A DNA stretch of 37,949 nt, taken from NCBI GenBank assembly GCA_027063745.1, contig JAMORG010000054.1:1-37949 (forward strand), read 5' to 3'. Source of the stretch: Sulfurimonas sp. (GTDB lineage Bacteria; Campylobacterota; Campylobacteria; Campylobacterales; Sulfurimonadaceae). Shown here one piece after another: positions 17,322 through 25,571 of this stretch; within the stretch, counting starts at the first letter, position 1; each line of letters opens with the position of its first letter. A model generated the notes under the pieces. It saw nothing but the letters and a program-made list of their open reading frames with translations. It did no database searches and had not been told where the DNA came from. A program made the translations under genes and the position numbers.

Positions 17322-19862
17322 CTAATTACCTCCCGTTGGTATCAATACTTTTTTATCACCAATGGTGAAAAACTTAGCATCAAGTCCGCCATTAGTCCAT
17401 GTTATTTCGATGCTGCCGTCTTCATTCGTTTTAAAGTTGTATATAACCTTGTCTTTTTCATCAATAGGTTTTTTTGATACATCTTTTACAAGAAAATCTT
17501 CGCTGTTCACATCTTCTATAATGCACTCTTGAAATTCCGGTTTTGTCTCAGTTGTTTCTACATCATAATGGCAAACACCGTCATCATCTTTATAAGTTTT
17601 TGTGTACTTGTTCTCATAATATTCCATATAATGATTAGTGACTCTTTTAAGTGTAACATCTCGACTTTTCAGTGCAATATTATAAGATTTTGTATCTTCT
17701 GAATATTGTGCAGAAATAGAATATTTTATATATTTATGCTTATCAAAAGTAGATTGGCTGTATGGATAATTAATTAATCCTGTTGTATAAATAAGTGCTG
17801 AACGCAATGCATCATCTGACTGCTGTTGTGCATTAGGATTTGATGTGTAAATATCTACATCATTCTCGCCCCAGTTTATATTTTTTTCAATAAACAATAC
17901 TGTCTTATTTGTACCTTCAATACTATTATCACCAAACATATACCAAACCGCTTTAGTTTCGTAATGATGTAGCGCATACATATCTGACTCATCCGGACAT
18001 CTGTCTGTTGATGCTTTTGATGAACTTGATACCATTGTATCACCAGTATTTGCACAGTTAAATCCGCTTCTCTCACCTCCTAAATTCAAATAAGCAATAA
18101 TGTTAGGAGACTGCATAGCACCATGAAGAACATCTCTAAGTTTTTCGTAGAACTCAATCTGCATAAAATCTTTAAGTGTCTTGTGATAGCCATTATTTAC
18201 AATAGCTTCTGCTGCACCAAATATTTTAACAACCGCATCTCTATCTTTGCCAACAAACCCATCATAGTTGAGCTTGTAGTAGTCATCTGAGTAGTAATCA
18301 TCTAATCCATCATTGAGATTAAAAACCATTGTTTCAATAAAAGTCTTACTTTTTTCAACAAGCTCATAACAACTTCTTGTATCTCCATTGATTAGTTTAG
18401 GACTCTCGACACCTGTTCCGTACAAATGCACACCAAAACTAGGCACTTCAAGCTCTTCAATATCTGAAAATAGTTTGTCAGGCAAAGTTACAGCATCACT
18501 CAATATCACTTTCGGAGCATCAACATAAGGCTTGACTTTTACATATTGAGCATAAGTACATTTCACATACACACCACGCTCATACACTGCTTCACCATCA
18601 TAAAAAATCTGCGTGTTCGGATAATCTACAATATGCTCAGGATGAATAGTAAAATGAAATTCTCCTGTTTCAGGGTCAAGTCCTTTACTGAGTCTATCTC
18701 TCTTATCATTATCCGATGCAGCACATTTTCGATGATTAATTGACAAATTAGGATTATCAAAAATTTCAAGACTGAGAAGATCATCACAAATTTCAAAGTT
18801 AAAAACAACTTCATCAAAAGCAATAGTAGATAAACTTCTCTTTATATTTTTAGATGCAAAGAAGTAATCATTTATATTTGATTGTGTGTACTCTGTATCT
18901 ATTGCATAGTATTTCTCAAGTACATTTCCATCTTCATCAGAAAAAGAGAACTCTTTAAAATCATCTACATAAATAGAGTTTATTGCGATAAGTACCTCTT
19001 TAATTTCAGAATAAGAATATCTACTGTTTGTAGCCTCAAGCTTTCTTTTCTCAACTCCATTTTCAATGTATTTAGAGATTTTAAACTCAAAAGCATTATC
19101 TTTATCAAAAAAAGAATATTTTGAAGTATCTACAGATGACAAGTTATCAAATTCATAAAACTTAGCCAGTATGATTGACTTCATCATGTTTTCATAAGTT
19201 GAAACTTTAGAGTGCGATGCATCAATAAACCCAAGATCAGAAATGTTTTTACCAAAGTTTTCTGTATCTTCTGAATTGTAATAAAACCCAATATCTTTTT
19301 TAGCATTTACAACTTTATTTACTTTTTCAAGTTTTTCAATAAAGGCGTTTGACAGATCATTGTCTGCATCAAAAAAGCTTATATTGCTATTTCCATTTTC
19401 ATCAAGATTAATATCAATTTGTCTTGATAAAGAAAGTTTAGCTTTTTTTCCATCCACCACTCTTTTAATCAAGTGCATATCAACAAGATTTACAAACTTT
19501 TTATATGCTGCAAACTTATCATTAAATGAATTGTCTTTTACAATAATAAGCTTATCTTTATCATCCTCATTGAGGCATAAATAGCACTCTTCTTCATTCG
19601 TTAAAAAAACAATATCAAGATAAACAGACACAGGATATTTTGAGTTGCTTTCACTGTCTAAGTGATCTGTATTGTCGTATAGTTTAAGCTTGTTCGTTTT
19701 TACCTTTGCATCAATGTTTTCTGTATCGCAGATATAAGATAGCTCAACTTTTCCACTATCAAAATCAATATCAACATGATACTTTTTACCACCTACAATG
19801 TACTCACCGCTTTGTGTGAGTACAATAGTTTCACCATTTTTGAATAATGTGATTTTTCTCAT
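17322..19862 (-). CDS. Large hypothetical virion protein (tail component candidate)
   Basis: 846-aa ORF in the structural block; no family confidently recognised. Confidence 0.65.
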   Translation of the reverse strand: MRKITLFKNGETIVLTQSGEYIVGGKKYHVDIDFDSGKVELSYICDTENIDAKVKTNKLKLYDNTDHLDSESNSKYPVSVYLDIVFLTNEEECYLCLNEDDKDKLIIVKDNSFNDKFAAYKKFVNLVDMHLIKRVVDGKKAKLSLSRQIDINLDENGNSNISFFDADNDLSNAFIEKLEKVNKVVNAKKDIGFYYNSEDTENFGKNISDLGFIDASHSKVSTYENMMKSIILAKFYEFDNLSSVDTSKYSFFDKDNAFEFKISKYIENGVEKRKLEATNSRYSYSEIKEVLIAINSIYVDDFKEFSFSDEDGNVLEKYYAIDTEYTQSNINDYFFASKNIKRSLSTIAFDEVVFNFEICDDLLSLEIFDNPNLSINHRKCAASDNDKRDRLSKGLDPETGEFHFTIHPEHIVDYPNTQIFYDGEAVYERGVYVKCTYAQYVKVKPYVDAPKVILSDAVTLPDKLFSDIEELEVPSFGVHLYGTGVESPKLINGDTRSCYELVEKSKTFIETMVFNLNDGLDDYYSDDYYKLNYDGFVGKDRDAVVKIFGAAEAIVNNGYHKTLKDFMQIEFYEKLRDVLHGAMQSPNIIAYLNLGGERSGFNCANTGDTMVSSSSKASTDRCPDESDMYALHHYETKAVWYMFGDNSIEGTNKTVLFIEKNINWGENDVDIYTSNPNAQQQSDDALRSALIYTTGLINYPYSQSTFDKHKYIKYSISAQYSEDTKSYNIALKSRDVTLKRVTNHYMEYYENKYTKTYKDDDGVCHYDVETTETKPEFQECIIEDVNSEDFLVKDVSKKPIDEKDKVIYNFKTNEDGSIEITWTNGGLDAKFFTIGDKKVLIPTGGN

Positions 19863-19871
19863 TACTTCAAC

Positions 19872-20447
19872 CTATGTAATTTTAAGTTCGATTGTGTAAT
19901 CCGTACCATCAAGTAAAGAAGTATCATAATCAAGAACATAAGCGTTTTTGTTTGCGTTGTAAGTAAGATTTGTTACAATCTCATCACCATTTAAGGCAAT
20001 AATGCTTACCTGTATCTTTTGAAGCACTTTTGAAGTTATTGAAGTGATAAAGTCAGCATCAGACAAAAGACTAGACTTTATATCAGTTTCACTTGGGATA
20101 GACTCAGACAAGCTGCTGATACCTGATGATAGCTTCTTTTCTACCGAGCTTATTTTCTCATCAATAGCATCAAGATCTTCTTGCTTCATCTGCCCTGCTA
20201 CTTCTTTCATAACAGTAACACCATTTTGCTTCTCTACAACAACCAAAGAACTTCCGAAAACTACATTTACATCATTTTCATAGCTTTCTCCAAAGTTTGA
20301 TAGTAAAAGATTTTTCAAGTCTTTTTCGCCTAAATTTTGGTTATCAATTACAAAGTTGATTTTCTTATTTGTAGCGGATGATAAATCAATACCACCCTCT
20401 ACATAACCACCCTCTACATAACCATTTACTACATAATTGTTTGGCAT
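19872..20447 (-). CDS. Hypothetical virion protein
   Basis: 191-aa ORF; short VNGYVEGGYVEGG repeat at the N-terminus. Confidence 0.6.
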   Translation of the reverse strand: MPNNYVVNGYVEGGYVEGGIDLSSATNKKINFVIDNQNLGEKDLKNLLLSNFGESYENDVNVVFGSSLVVVEKQNGVTVMKEVAGQMKQEDLDAIDEKISSVEKKLSSGISSLSESIPSETDIKSSLLSDADFITSITSKVLQKIQVSIIALNGDEIVTNLTYNANKNAYVLDYDTSLLDGTDYTIELKIT

Positions 20448-20482
20448 ATTTTTTCCTTAATTTTTTAAGTTTTTTGCTAAAT

Positions 20483-21055
20483 TTATGATAGCATTTCTTC
20501 TACTTGAACGATCTCATACGATAAATCAGTGTTTGGATAAATTCCATTGTTTTTAACTTTATCAAAAAAGACAACTTTTGCATTAAAAAGTTTATTGTCT
20601 GCAATATCTGCTCCAACCATATATTTTACACCTGTACCTGTTGGCTCACTTTCTAAATATAATTCCGTGTTTGTGTCTATCCAAAAGCTACCATCTTCCT
20701 CGGTTCTTGCATAAATAAAAGCTTGATAAGATACATTGCGTGGTACATTTTCATTATTTTCTCCCGCCACCTCTGAATATTCGTTATATTCAACATAACC
20801 GATAGGATAATTGCTATCCACGATGTCAATATTTTTCATTGCCTCTACTTGTTCATTAGTGAGTGTAAAAACCGTTACTGCAAAAAATTCTTTAACTTCT
20901 GAATTTTCATCATTTGTATGTGCAAGTAAAATACTTTTTCCTGTATTTTCTGCAAGTGCCTCAAAGTTTCCATCAAGCTCACCGTGTGTTAATTCAACTG
21001 TTTTGTTTTTTCTGAGTGTTAATTCTGTTTTGTAAGTTTGCTCTAAAATAGCCAT
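20483..21055 (-). CDS. Hypothetical virion protein
   Basis: 190-aa ORF in a colinear block. Confidence 0.6.
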   Translation of the reverse strand: MAILEQTYKTELTLRKNKTVELTHGELDGNFEALAENTGKSILLAHTNDENSEVKEFFAVTVFTLTNEQVEAMKNIDIVDSNYPIGYVEYNEYSEVAGENNENVPRNVSYQAFIYARTEEDGSFWIDTNTELYLESEPTGTGVKYMVGADIADNKLFNAKVVFFDKVKNNGIYPNTDLSYEIVQVEEMLS

Positions 21056-21072
21056 TTTTTGTCCTTTTCTTA

Positions 21073-21450
21073 TTAAATTACTACCGCTGTAGTCTCAGCG
21101 TCTTGTTGCTCTAAAGCCACAATTCTGTCTGTATGCTCAACTAAAGTTTCTTCTACCACATTCAACTCTTCTTCTTTTGCAAACTTACTTGTATCGAGTA
21201 TTTCAAACTCTAATGTCGTAAGATCATACTTGTCTGCGCACGCATCAGAGAACACACGATAAATATTACCGGTGCGACTATCAAAAATATCACCGAAAAA
21301 GTAGTCTTTGTATGTTCCATCTGAATTTTTGTTGCTGCTTGCTTCTTGAAAAGTATTGTTTAGCCAGTTCTTCGTCCAGTCTTTAGCACCTTGAACTGTA
21401 ATTGTTGAAGTAGGTCTGATAACGACTTCTTTTTTATATAAACCTGCCAT
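21073..21450 (-). CDS. Hypothetical virion protein
   Basis: 125-aa ORF in a colinear block with RBS-like AAAAGGG. Confidence 0.6.
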   Translation of the reverse strand: MAGLYKKEVVIRPTSTITVQGAKDWTKNWLNNTFQEASSNKNSDGTYKDYFFGDIFDSRTGNIYRVFSDACADKYDLTTLEFEILDTSKFAKEEELNVVEETLVEHTDRIVALEQQDAETTAVVI

Positions 21451-21508
21451 ATATAACCCTTTTAAATAGATGCAGAAGGCAAAAGCCTCTCTGCTAATAG
21501 TGTTGCAG

Positions 21509-22486
21509 TTAGATTACTGCACCATCTCCGTCACCGCCAGATGCTCCACCTGCACAATCTCTTGACGCAAGTCCTAAAGATGCACGAAATTTATTGCCAA
21601 TACCGCAAATATCCATAGAAGATGCTTTTAGATCTCTTGCATCTGAGTATGCTTTCAGCTCTTCTACTGCTTGCTCCAACTCATGAACGCGCTTTGTTTC
21701 ATTCGCATCTACTTTTGCCTCAACATCAGATAAACGAGTAACTACGCCCTTAACAAGATTTCCATCTTCATCTGTTGTATCATTTAGTGTTTTTTCAACA
21801 CCGGTTACACGCTCATCAAGACCGGCTACTGTTGCAGCAGTATCACCCGTGATAGCTTCGATTTTTTCATCTGTGTAAGCTTTTGCAGTGTCGATAGCTT
21901 CTGTTTTAGCAGTTGAAATTGCTACATTTGTACGAGCTGCCTCATCTGCTATTGACTTAGCAATAGATCCATCTACAGTCTCATCACCAGTAAGTGTCTC
22001 AAGTGTACCCTCAACTCCAGATAAGCGATTTTCAACATCTACATTAACTGCATCCTGAGCTTCTTTTAGTTCATTTGCTTTTGATGCAATACTTGTAATT
22101 GCAGCTTCATTGGACGCTATTCTGTTTGCATTTGAAGTGATTTGTGATTGTAGAGCTTCCTCCGCTGCTGTAGCACGAGTGACTTCATCTAAGATAGCCT
22201 GCTTGTTTTCAAGAATTTTTCCGAGAATGTTTTGGATTGCACCATTTTCATCTGAAATAACTGCATTGATCGCTGCAATTTTCTCAGCTAACGACTCAGC
22301 ACCATTGTCTGCATCAAGCTCTGTAATAGCCGTGATTTGTGCTTGTAAGTTTGCTTCCGCTGCTTGAAGTTCTGCAACTGTTGCATAACCCAATGACTCC
22401 ACATACTCCTTGACGGATAAACCCATCTCTGAGGCTAAGTCTTGCAATGCCTGTTCTAGTTCGTCTGTTGTTACATTATCTGCCAT
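21509..22486 (-). CDS. Coiled-coil fibre-like virion protein
   Basis: Long coiled-coil (ITSNANRIASNEAAITSIASKANEL...) and AxDERVTGVEKTLND-type repeats; strong RBS with conserved leader. Confidence 0.65.
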   Translation of the reverse strand: MADNVTTDELEQALQDLASEMGLSVKEYVESLGYATVAELQAAEANLQAQITAITELDADNGAESLAEKIAAINAVISDENGAIQNILGKILENKQAILDEVTRATAAEEALQSQITSNANRIASNEAAITSIASKANELKEAQDAVNVDVENRLSGVEGTLETLTGDETVDGSIAKSIADEAARTNVAISTAKTEAIDTAKAYTDEKIEAITGDTAATVAGLDERVTGVEKTLNDTTDEDGNLVKGVVTRLSDVEAKVDANETKRVHELEQAVEELKAYSDARDLKASSMDICGIGNKFRASLGLASRDCAGGASGGDGDGAVI

Positions 22487-22491
22487 AATAT

Positions 22492-22510
22492 AACTCCTTT
22501 TGTATTGATT
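22492..22510 (-). promoter_or_regulatory. Conserved leader motif AATCAATACAAAAGGAGTT, copy 2
   Basis: Near-identical to 15742-15760; hairpin TGAGC-CAC-GCTCA just upstream. Confidence 0.55.
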
Positions 22511-22557
22511 TTATTGTTTGAGCGTGGCTCACAATAATGCTACTTGTAGCACTATAA

Positions 22558-22725
22558 TCAGCTATCTCTTGGATGCAAACCTAAATGTTTTCTAAGTGTA
22601 TCTTTAGCAGGTTTTACATTAACAGGCTTCGTAGTATCAAGATACTCTTTGATAGATATACCCATTTCAATAGCAAGTTTTTCAAGTGCTTTTTCAAGTT
22701 CTTTCGTGGTTATTGTTTTAGACAT
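22558..22725 (-). CDS. Short paralog of the 21509..22486 protein (N- and C-terminal ends only)
   Basis: MSKTITTKELEKALEKLAIEMGISIKEYLDTT vs MADNVTTDELEQALQDLASEMGLSVKEYVESL; ends LRKHLGLHPRDS vs FRASLGLASRDC. The ORF track start at 22758 is probably too far upstream. Confidence 0.65.
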   Translation of the reverse strand: MSKTITTKELEKALEKLAIEMGISIKEYLDTTKPVNVKPAKDTLRKHLGLHPRDS

Positions 22726-22897
22726 TAAAAAGTCTTTTAAGCTCAGTAAACAAAACAAGAAAAAGTATAGTAGCTTGAACAGATAGGAATATTCTTTCTG
22801 CTATTTTTCTATTGTTTTTTTTGATCTCTACTGATATTTTTTCCTCAATATCTTCACCCATTTTCTCAACAAGTTTTTCAACTTCTTTTTCAGTCAC
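22718..22897 (-). CDS. 59-aa protein with C-terminal TM segment, GTG start (absent from the ORF track)
   Basis: GTG ACT GAA AAA GAA GTT...: (M)TEKEVEKLVEKMGEDIEEKISVEIKKNNRKIAERIFLSVQATILFLVLFTELKRLFNV; stop overlaps the ATG of 22725. Confidence 0.55.
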   Translation of the reverse strand: MTEKEVEKLVEKMGEDIEEKISVEIKKNNRKIAERIFLSVQATILFLVLFTELKRLFNV

Positions 22898-22914
22898 GCT
22901 AAACCCTTGTTAAA

Positions 22915-23340
22915 TCAAACTTCATACTGTGAAAAATCTACACTGTTGCTTTGATAAATGCTAACTATTGATTGTGCCTGCTTTGCATAATCAACATTCT
23001 TTTTATTCGTTAAATAACTGCACATATAATAGATTACAGCCTGCGTAAGCTCTTCATCAATGTCTATCTTCGCATTATCATCAATGCTTACAATGGGCTC
23101 TCTTATATACCAATGGTTATAGACTTCATCAATATCATTGTAAGTGCTGTATATTCTACGAAAAACATCTGTTTTTGTGTCATCATAAGAAGACACTAAA
23201 TGAGATGGAATACATCGAAGCATTACATCTCTAAGTGCCATTTTGAGATAAGTATCATCAGATGTTAAGAACTCTTCTGCTTTGGAGTTATCACCCCTTA
23301 GCAGTCCAACAACTGATTTCTTTACCTCTGAGTAAGTCAT
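22915..23340 (-). CDS. Head completion / adaptor-like protein
   Basis: 141-aa ORF directly downstream of the major capsid protein. Confidence 0.5.
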   Translation of the reverse strand: MTYSEVKKSVVGLLRGDNSKAEEFLTSDDTYLKMALRDVMLRCIPSHLVSSYDDTKTDVFRRIYSTYNDIDEVYNHWYIREPIVSIDDNAKIDIDEELTQAVIYYMCSYLTNKKNVDYAKQAQSIVSIYQSNSVDFSQYEV

Positions 23341-23343
23341 GGA

Positions 23344-24282
23344 CTATTTCCACCCTTTTGCAGATGCGAACATATCCCCGTTTTTAACCTCTAAAGTAAG
23401 GTCAGAATAGTAACGACCATATTTTGCAGTTTTAGATGTTGGTACTTCTGAGAAACTCGTTTGAGATACATACATAGCTCTTGCCTCTTTGAATTTACCT
23501 GCAAGCATCTTATCTTTGAGCTTGTCTCCTGCAAAGTGTCTGTGTAGTTGAAACTCTACCTCTCCAAAGTCTGTTACAATTCTTGTTACTGTTGGATCGA
23601 TTTTTCCGTTAGTTGGCTGATTGTACTTAACGATGTAATCTTTACACGCTTGATTTACTTTTTGTTTTAGCTTAGAGCCTAAAAGGATTTTAAAAGTATC
23701 ATCTTCCATAGCTCCACGCTCCCAAAGAGGTTCTAAGAACTTATGCAGCTCATCAAGTGAAAAATCAACAAAACTTGCTTCATCTGATGGATCATAACCA
23801 TCAACTGTATATTTTTGCTCATCAGGTACAAAGTAGAACAGTCCTGCCATTCTTGGTGCTTTGGTTGCTGTTGCAACAACTGGTGCAGCTTCAATACTTG
23901 AATTACCCAAACCTAAAAGTGCATACTCAATATCTTTAAGATGCTCTTTACCTTTTTTACCGACTTGATAAGCCCACTCTTTACCACCGTACTGGCTCAT
24001 CTCCATTTGACGCTTAGTTACACCAACCTCATTTTTAATGATTTGTGCGACATTCGTGTTTTTTGTTTTTGTTGGTACTGTGTTTTCATCAAGGTCTGAT
24101 AACTCTAGATTTGCATTGTCTTTTGCATCTGCATATCTGTCATTGATCCAACTATGCTGCGGTGCTGAGATGCTACCTGTTCCAATCATTTGGATAATAG
24201 GTGCAGTTGCTACACCCTGCTTGATAATCGCATCGACTATCGACGGCTTCTGCGTTAATGCTGTGTTTAATGTTGTTAGCAT
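23344..24282 (-). CDS. Major capsid protein, SU10/DUF5309-like
   Basis: QHSWINDRYADAKDNANLELSDL...NTNVAQIIKNEVGVTKRQMEMSQYGGKEWAYQVGKKGKEHLKDIEYALL pattern; follows portal and scaffold. Confidence 0.75.
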   Translation of the reverse strand: MLTTLNTALTQKPSIVDAIIKQGVATAPIIQMIGTGSISAPQHSWINDRYADAKDNANLELSDLDENTVPTKTKNTNVAQIIKNEVGVTKRQMEMSQYGGKEWAYQVGKKGKEHLKDIEYALLGLGNSSIEAAPVVATATKAPRMAGLFYFVPDEQKYTVDGYDPSDEASFVDFSLDELHKFLEPLWERGAMEDDTFKILLGSKLKQKVNQACKDYIVKYNQPTNGKIDPTVTRIVTDFGEVEFQLHRHFAGDKLKDKMLAGKFKEARAMYVSQTSFSEVPTSKTAKYGRYYSDLTLEVKNGDMFASAKGWK

Positions 24283-24320
24283 TGTATTTTCCTCTCTCTT
24301 GTTTTTGTGATGCGAGTATT

Positions 24321-24355
24321 GTTACAAAAATAGATTTTCAAAATAAGAGGGTTTT
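24321..24355 (-). promoter_or_regulatory. Putative late promoter motif, copy 3
   Basis: + strand gttacaaaaatagattttcaaaataagagggtttt; upstream of the capsid gene and downstream of a terminator. Confidence 0.5.
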
Positions 24356-24375
24356 GTGAGATGTGTGTAAAAATA

Positions 24376-24415
24376 TAAAAAATCTCACATAGCCAATTAT
24401 AAAGGCTTGTGAGAT
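24376..24415 (-). terminator. Intrinsic terminator after the scaffold gene
   Basis: - strand ATCTCACAAGCC-TTTATAATT-GGCTATGTGAGAT-TTTTTT. Confidence 0.75.
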
Positions 24416-24429
24416 GTGTAAAATGAGTG

Positions 24430-24942
24430 TTACTCTTTTGATGCACCTAAGATAAAATCACCTAAGTCAATCTCGGATGCCGTACCTTTTTCAACTTTTT
24501 TATTGAAATCACTGCTTTCATTTCCTCCACTGCTTCCGCTGTCTGTAATCTCATCTGGCTTCTCTTCTGGTTGCATAGAACTCTTTACCTTTGCAAACAA
24601 CATATCAAGACCATCTGGGTCAGCTTTCAGTGCCTCTGCTATTTGTGGCTTTGTCTCTGCAAGCTTCTCTAACTCTTTTTGTACTAAAGTAGGATCAATG
24701 TCATCATACTTCTTGCTAACCTCTTCAAAGACTGCTTTCTCTTTGCTCTCTTGCAACTGTGCTTTCATCGCTTGTAACTCCTGCTCATAAGCATCAAGAC
24801 CTAAAGCCTCTTTTGCCATCTGAACTTCATCTACTGGTTGCTGTTGTTGTGCCGGTGCTTGCATTTGCTGTTGTGCCTGCTGCTCTTGTTGCTGTTGCAT
24901 CATCATCTCTTGTTGTTCTGGTGTAATCATAGGTGCTTCCAT
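24430..24942 (-). CDS. Capsid assembly scaffold-like protein
   Basis: Acidic, helical, Q-rich 170-aa protein located between portal and capsid. Confidence 0.6.
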   Translation of the reverse strand: MEAPMITPEQQEMMMQQQQEQQAQQQMQAPAQQQQPVDEVQMAKEALGLDAYEQELQAMKAQLQESKEKAVFEEVSKKYDDIDPTLVQKELEKLAETKPQIAEALKADPDGLDMLFAKVKSSMQPEEKPDEITDSGSSGGNESSDFNKKVEKGTASEIDLGDFILGASKE

Positions 24943-25211
24943 TATTTTGTCTCCTCAGTTTTTTTAACTTCTTTTGTATCATTTTCATTGTTAGGTACTG
25001 CCATACCATCATCTGCTTTTTTCATAGGTACTGCATACTCATTAAGTATCACTTCACCTAGTGTATAGTCCTCTTCAAACTCATCTTTAGGCACTGAATA
25101 CTGCTTGTGTGTCTTGTTTACATCTTGCAATAACACTTGATTACCACTTGCATCAATAACCTCTACTGCTGTAGTCTTTACAAACTTTTTACCTACTATT
25201 GCTGTTGCCAT
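24942..25211 (-). CDS. Hypothetical protein
   Basis: 89-aa ORF abutting the scaffold gene. Confidence 0.55.
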   Translation of the reverse strand: MATAIVGKKFVKTTAVEVIDASGNQVLLQDVNKTHKQYSVPKDEFEEDYTLGEVILNEYAVPMKKADDGMAVPNNENDTKEVKKTEETK

Positions 25212-25214
25212 TTT

Positions 25215-25571
25215 TTAACTCTCCATCTCTGATATTTCGCTACCGATGTTGTTAGCATCATCTTCAAGTTTGATTATCAAGTTATCCAAAACTTTCATAG
25301 CCAAACCAACGCCTTTCATTCTCTCTAATGCAAACTTTGCCTTATGTGCATCATCTGCTGTATATGCCTCCGTAAAAGCACTCTGATATAAAGAGTTTAA
25401 ATCATCCTCCATAAGCAAATAAACATCACTTGCTCTAACCTGCTTTGCTTCTTCAAGTATGCGTACTGTCTCACCTAGATTTCTCTTTAGGTCCGCTATG
25501 CTGCTATCTTCATTATCCATTACCTCCTCTGGTGTGATTTCTTCTTTTTTTGTTTGTTCATTACCTATCAT
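25215..25571 (-). CDS. Hypothetical protein
   Basis: 118-aa ORF overlapping the portal 3' end. Confidence 0.55.
   Translation of the reverse strand: MIGNEQTKKEEITPEEVMDNEDSSIADLKRNLGETVRILEEAKQVRASDVYLLMEDDLNSLYQSAFTEAYTADDAHKAKFALERMKGVGLAMKVLDNLIIKLEDDANNIGSEISEMES

Noticed and set aside
21483-21505. Hairpin GCAGAGAGGC-TTTT-GCCTTCTGC between two virion genes as a terminator
   Set aside because: Good stem, but no clear T-run follows on the leftward strand; possibly an attenuator or mRNA stabiliser, so not called.
24503-24790. 95-aa plus-strand ORF over the scaffold gene
   Set aside because: Antisense to the scaffold-like gene; cysteine/serine-rich with no family resemblance.
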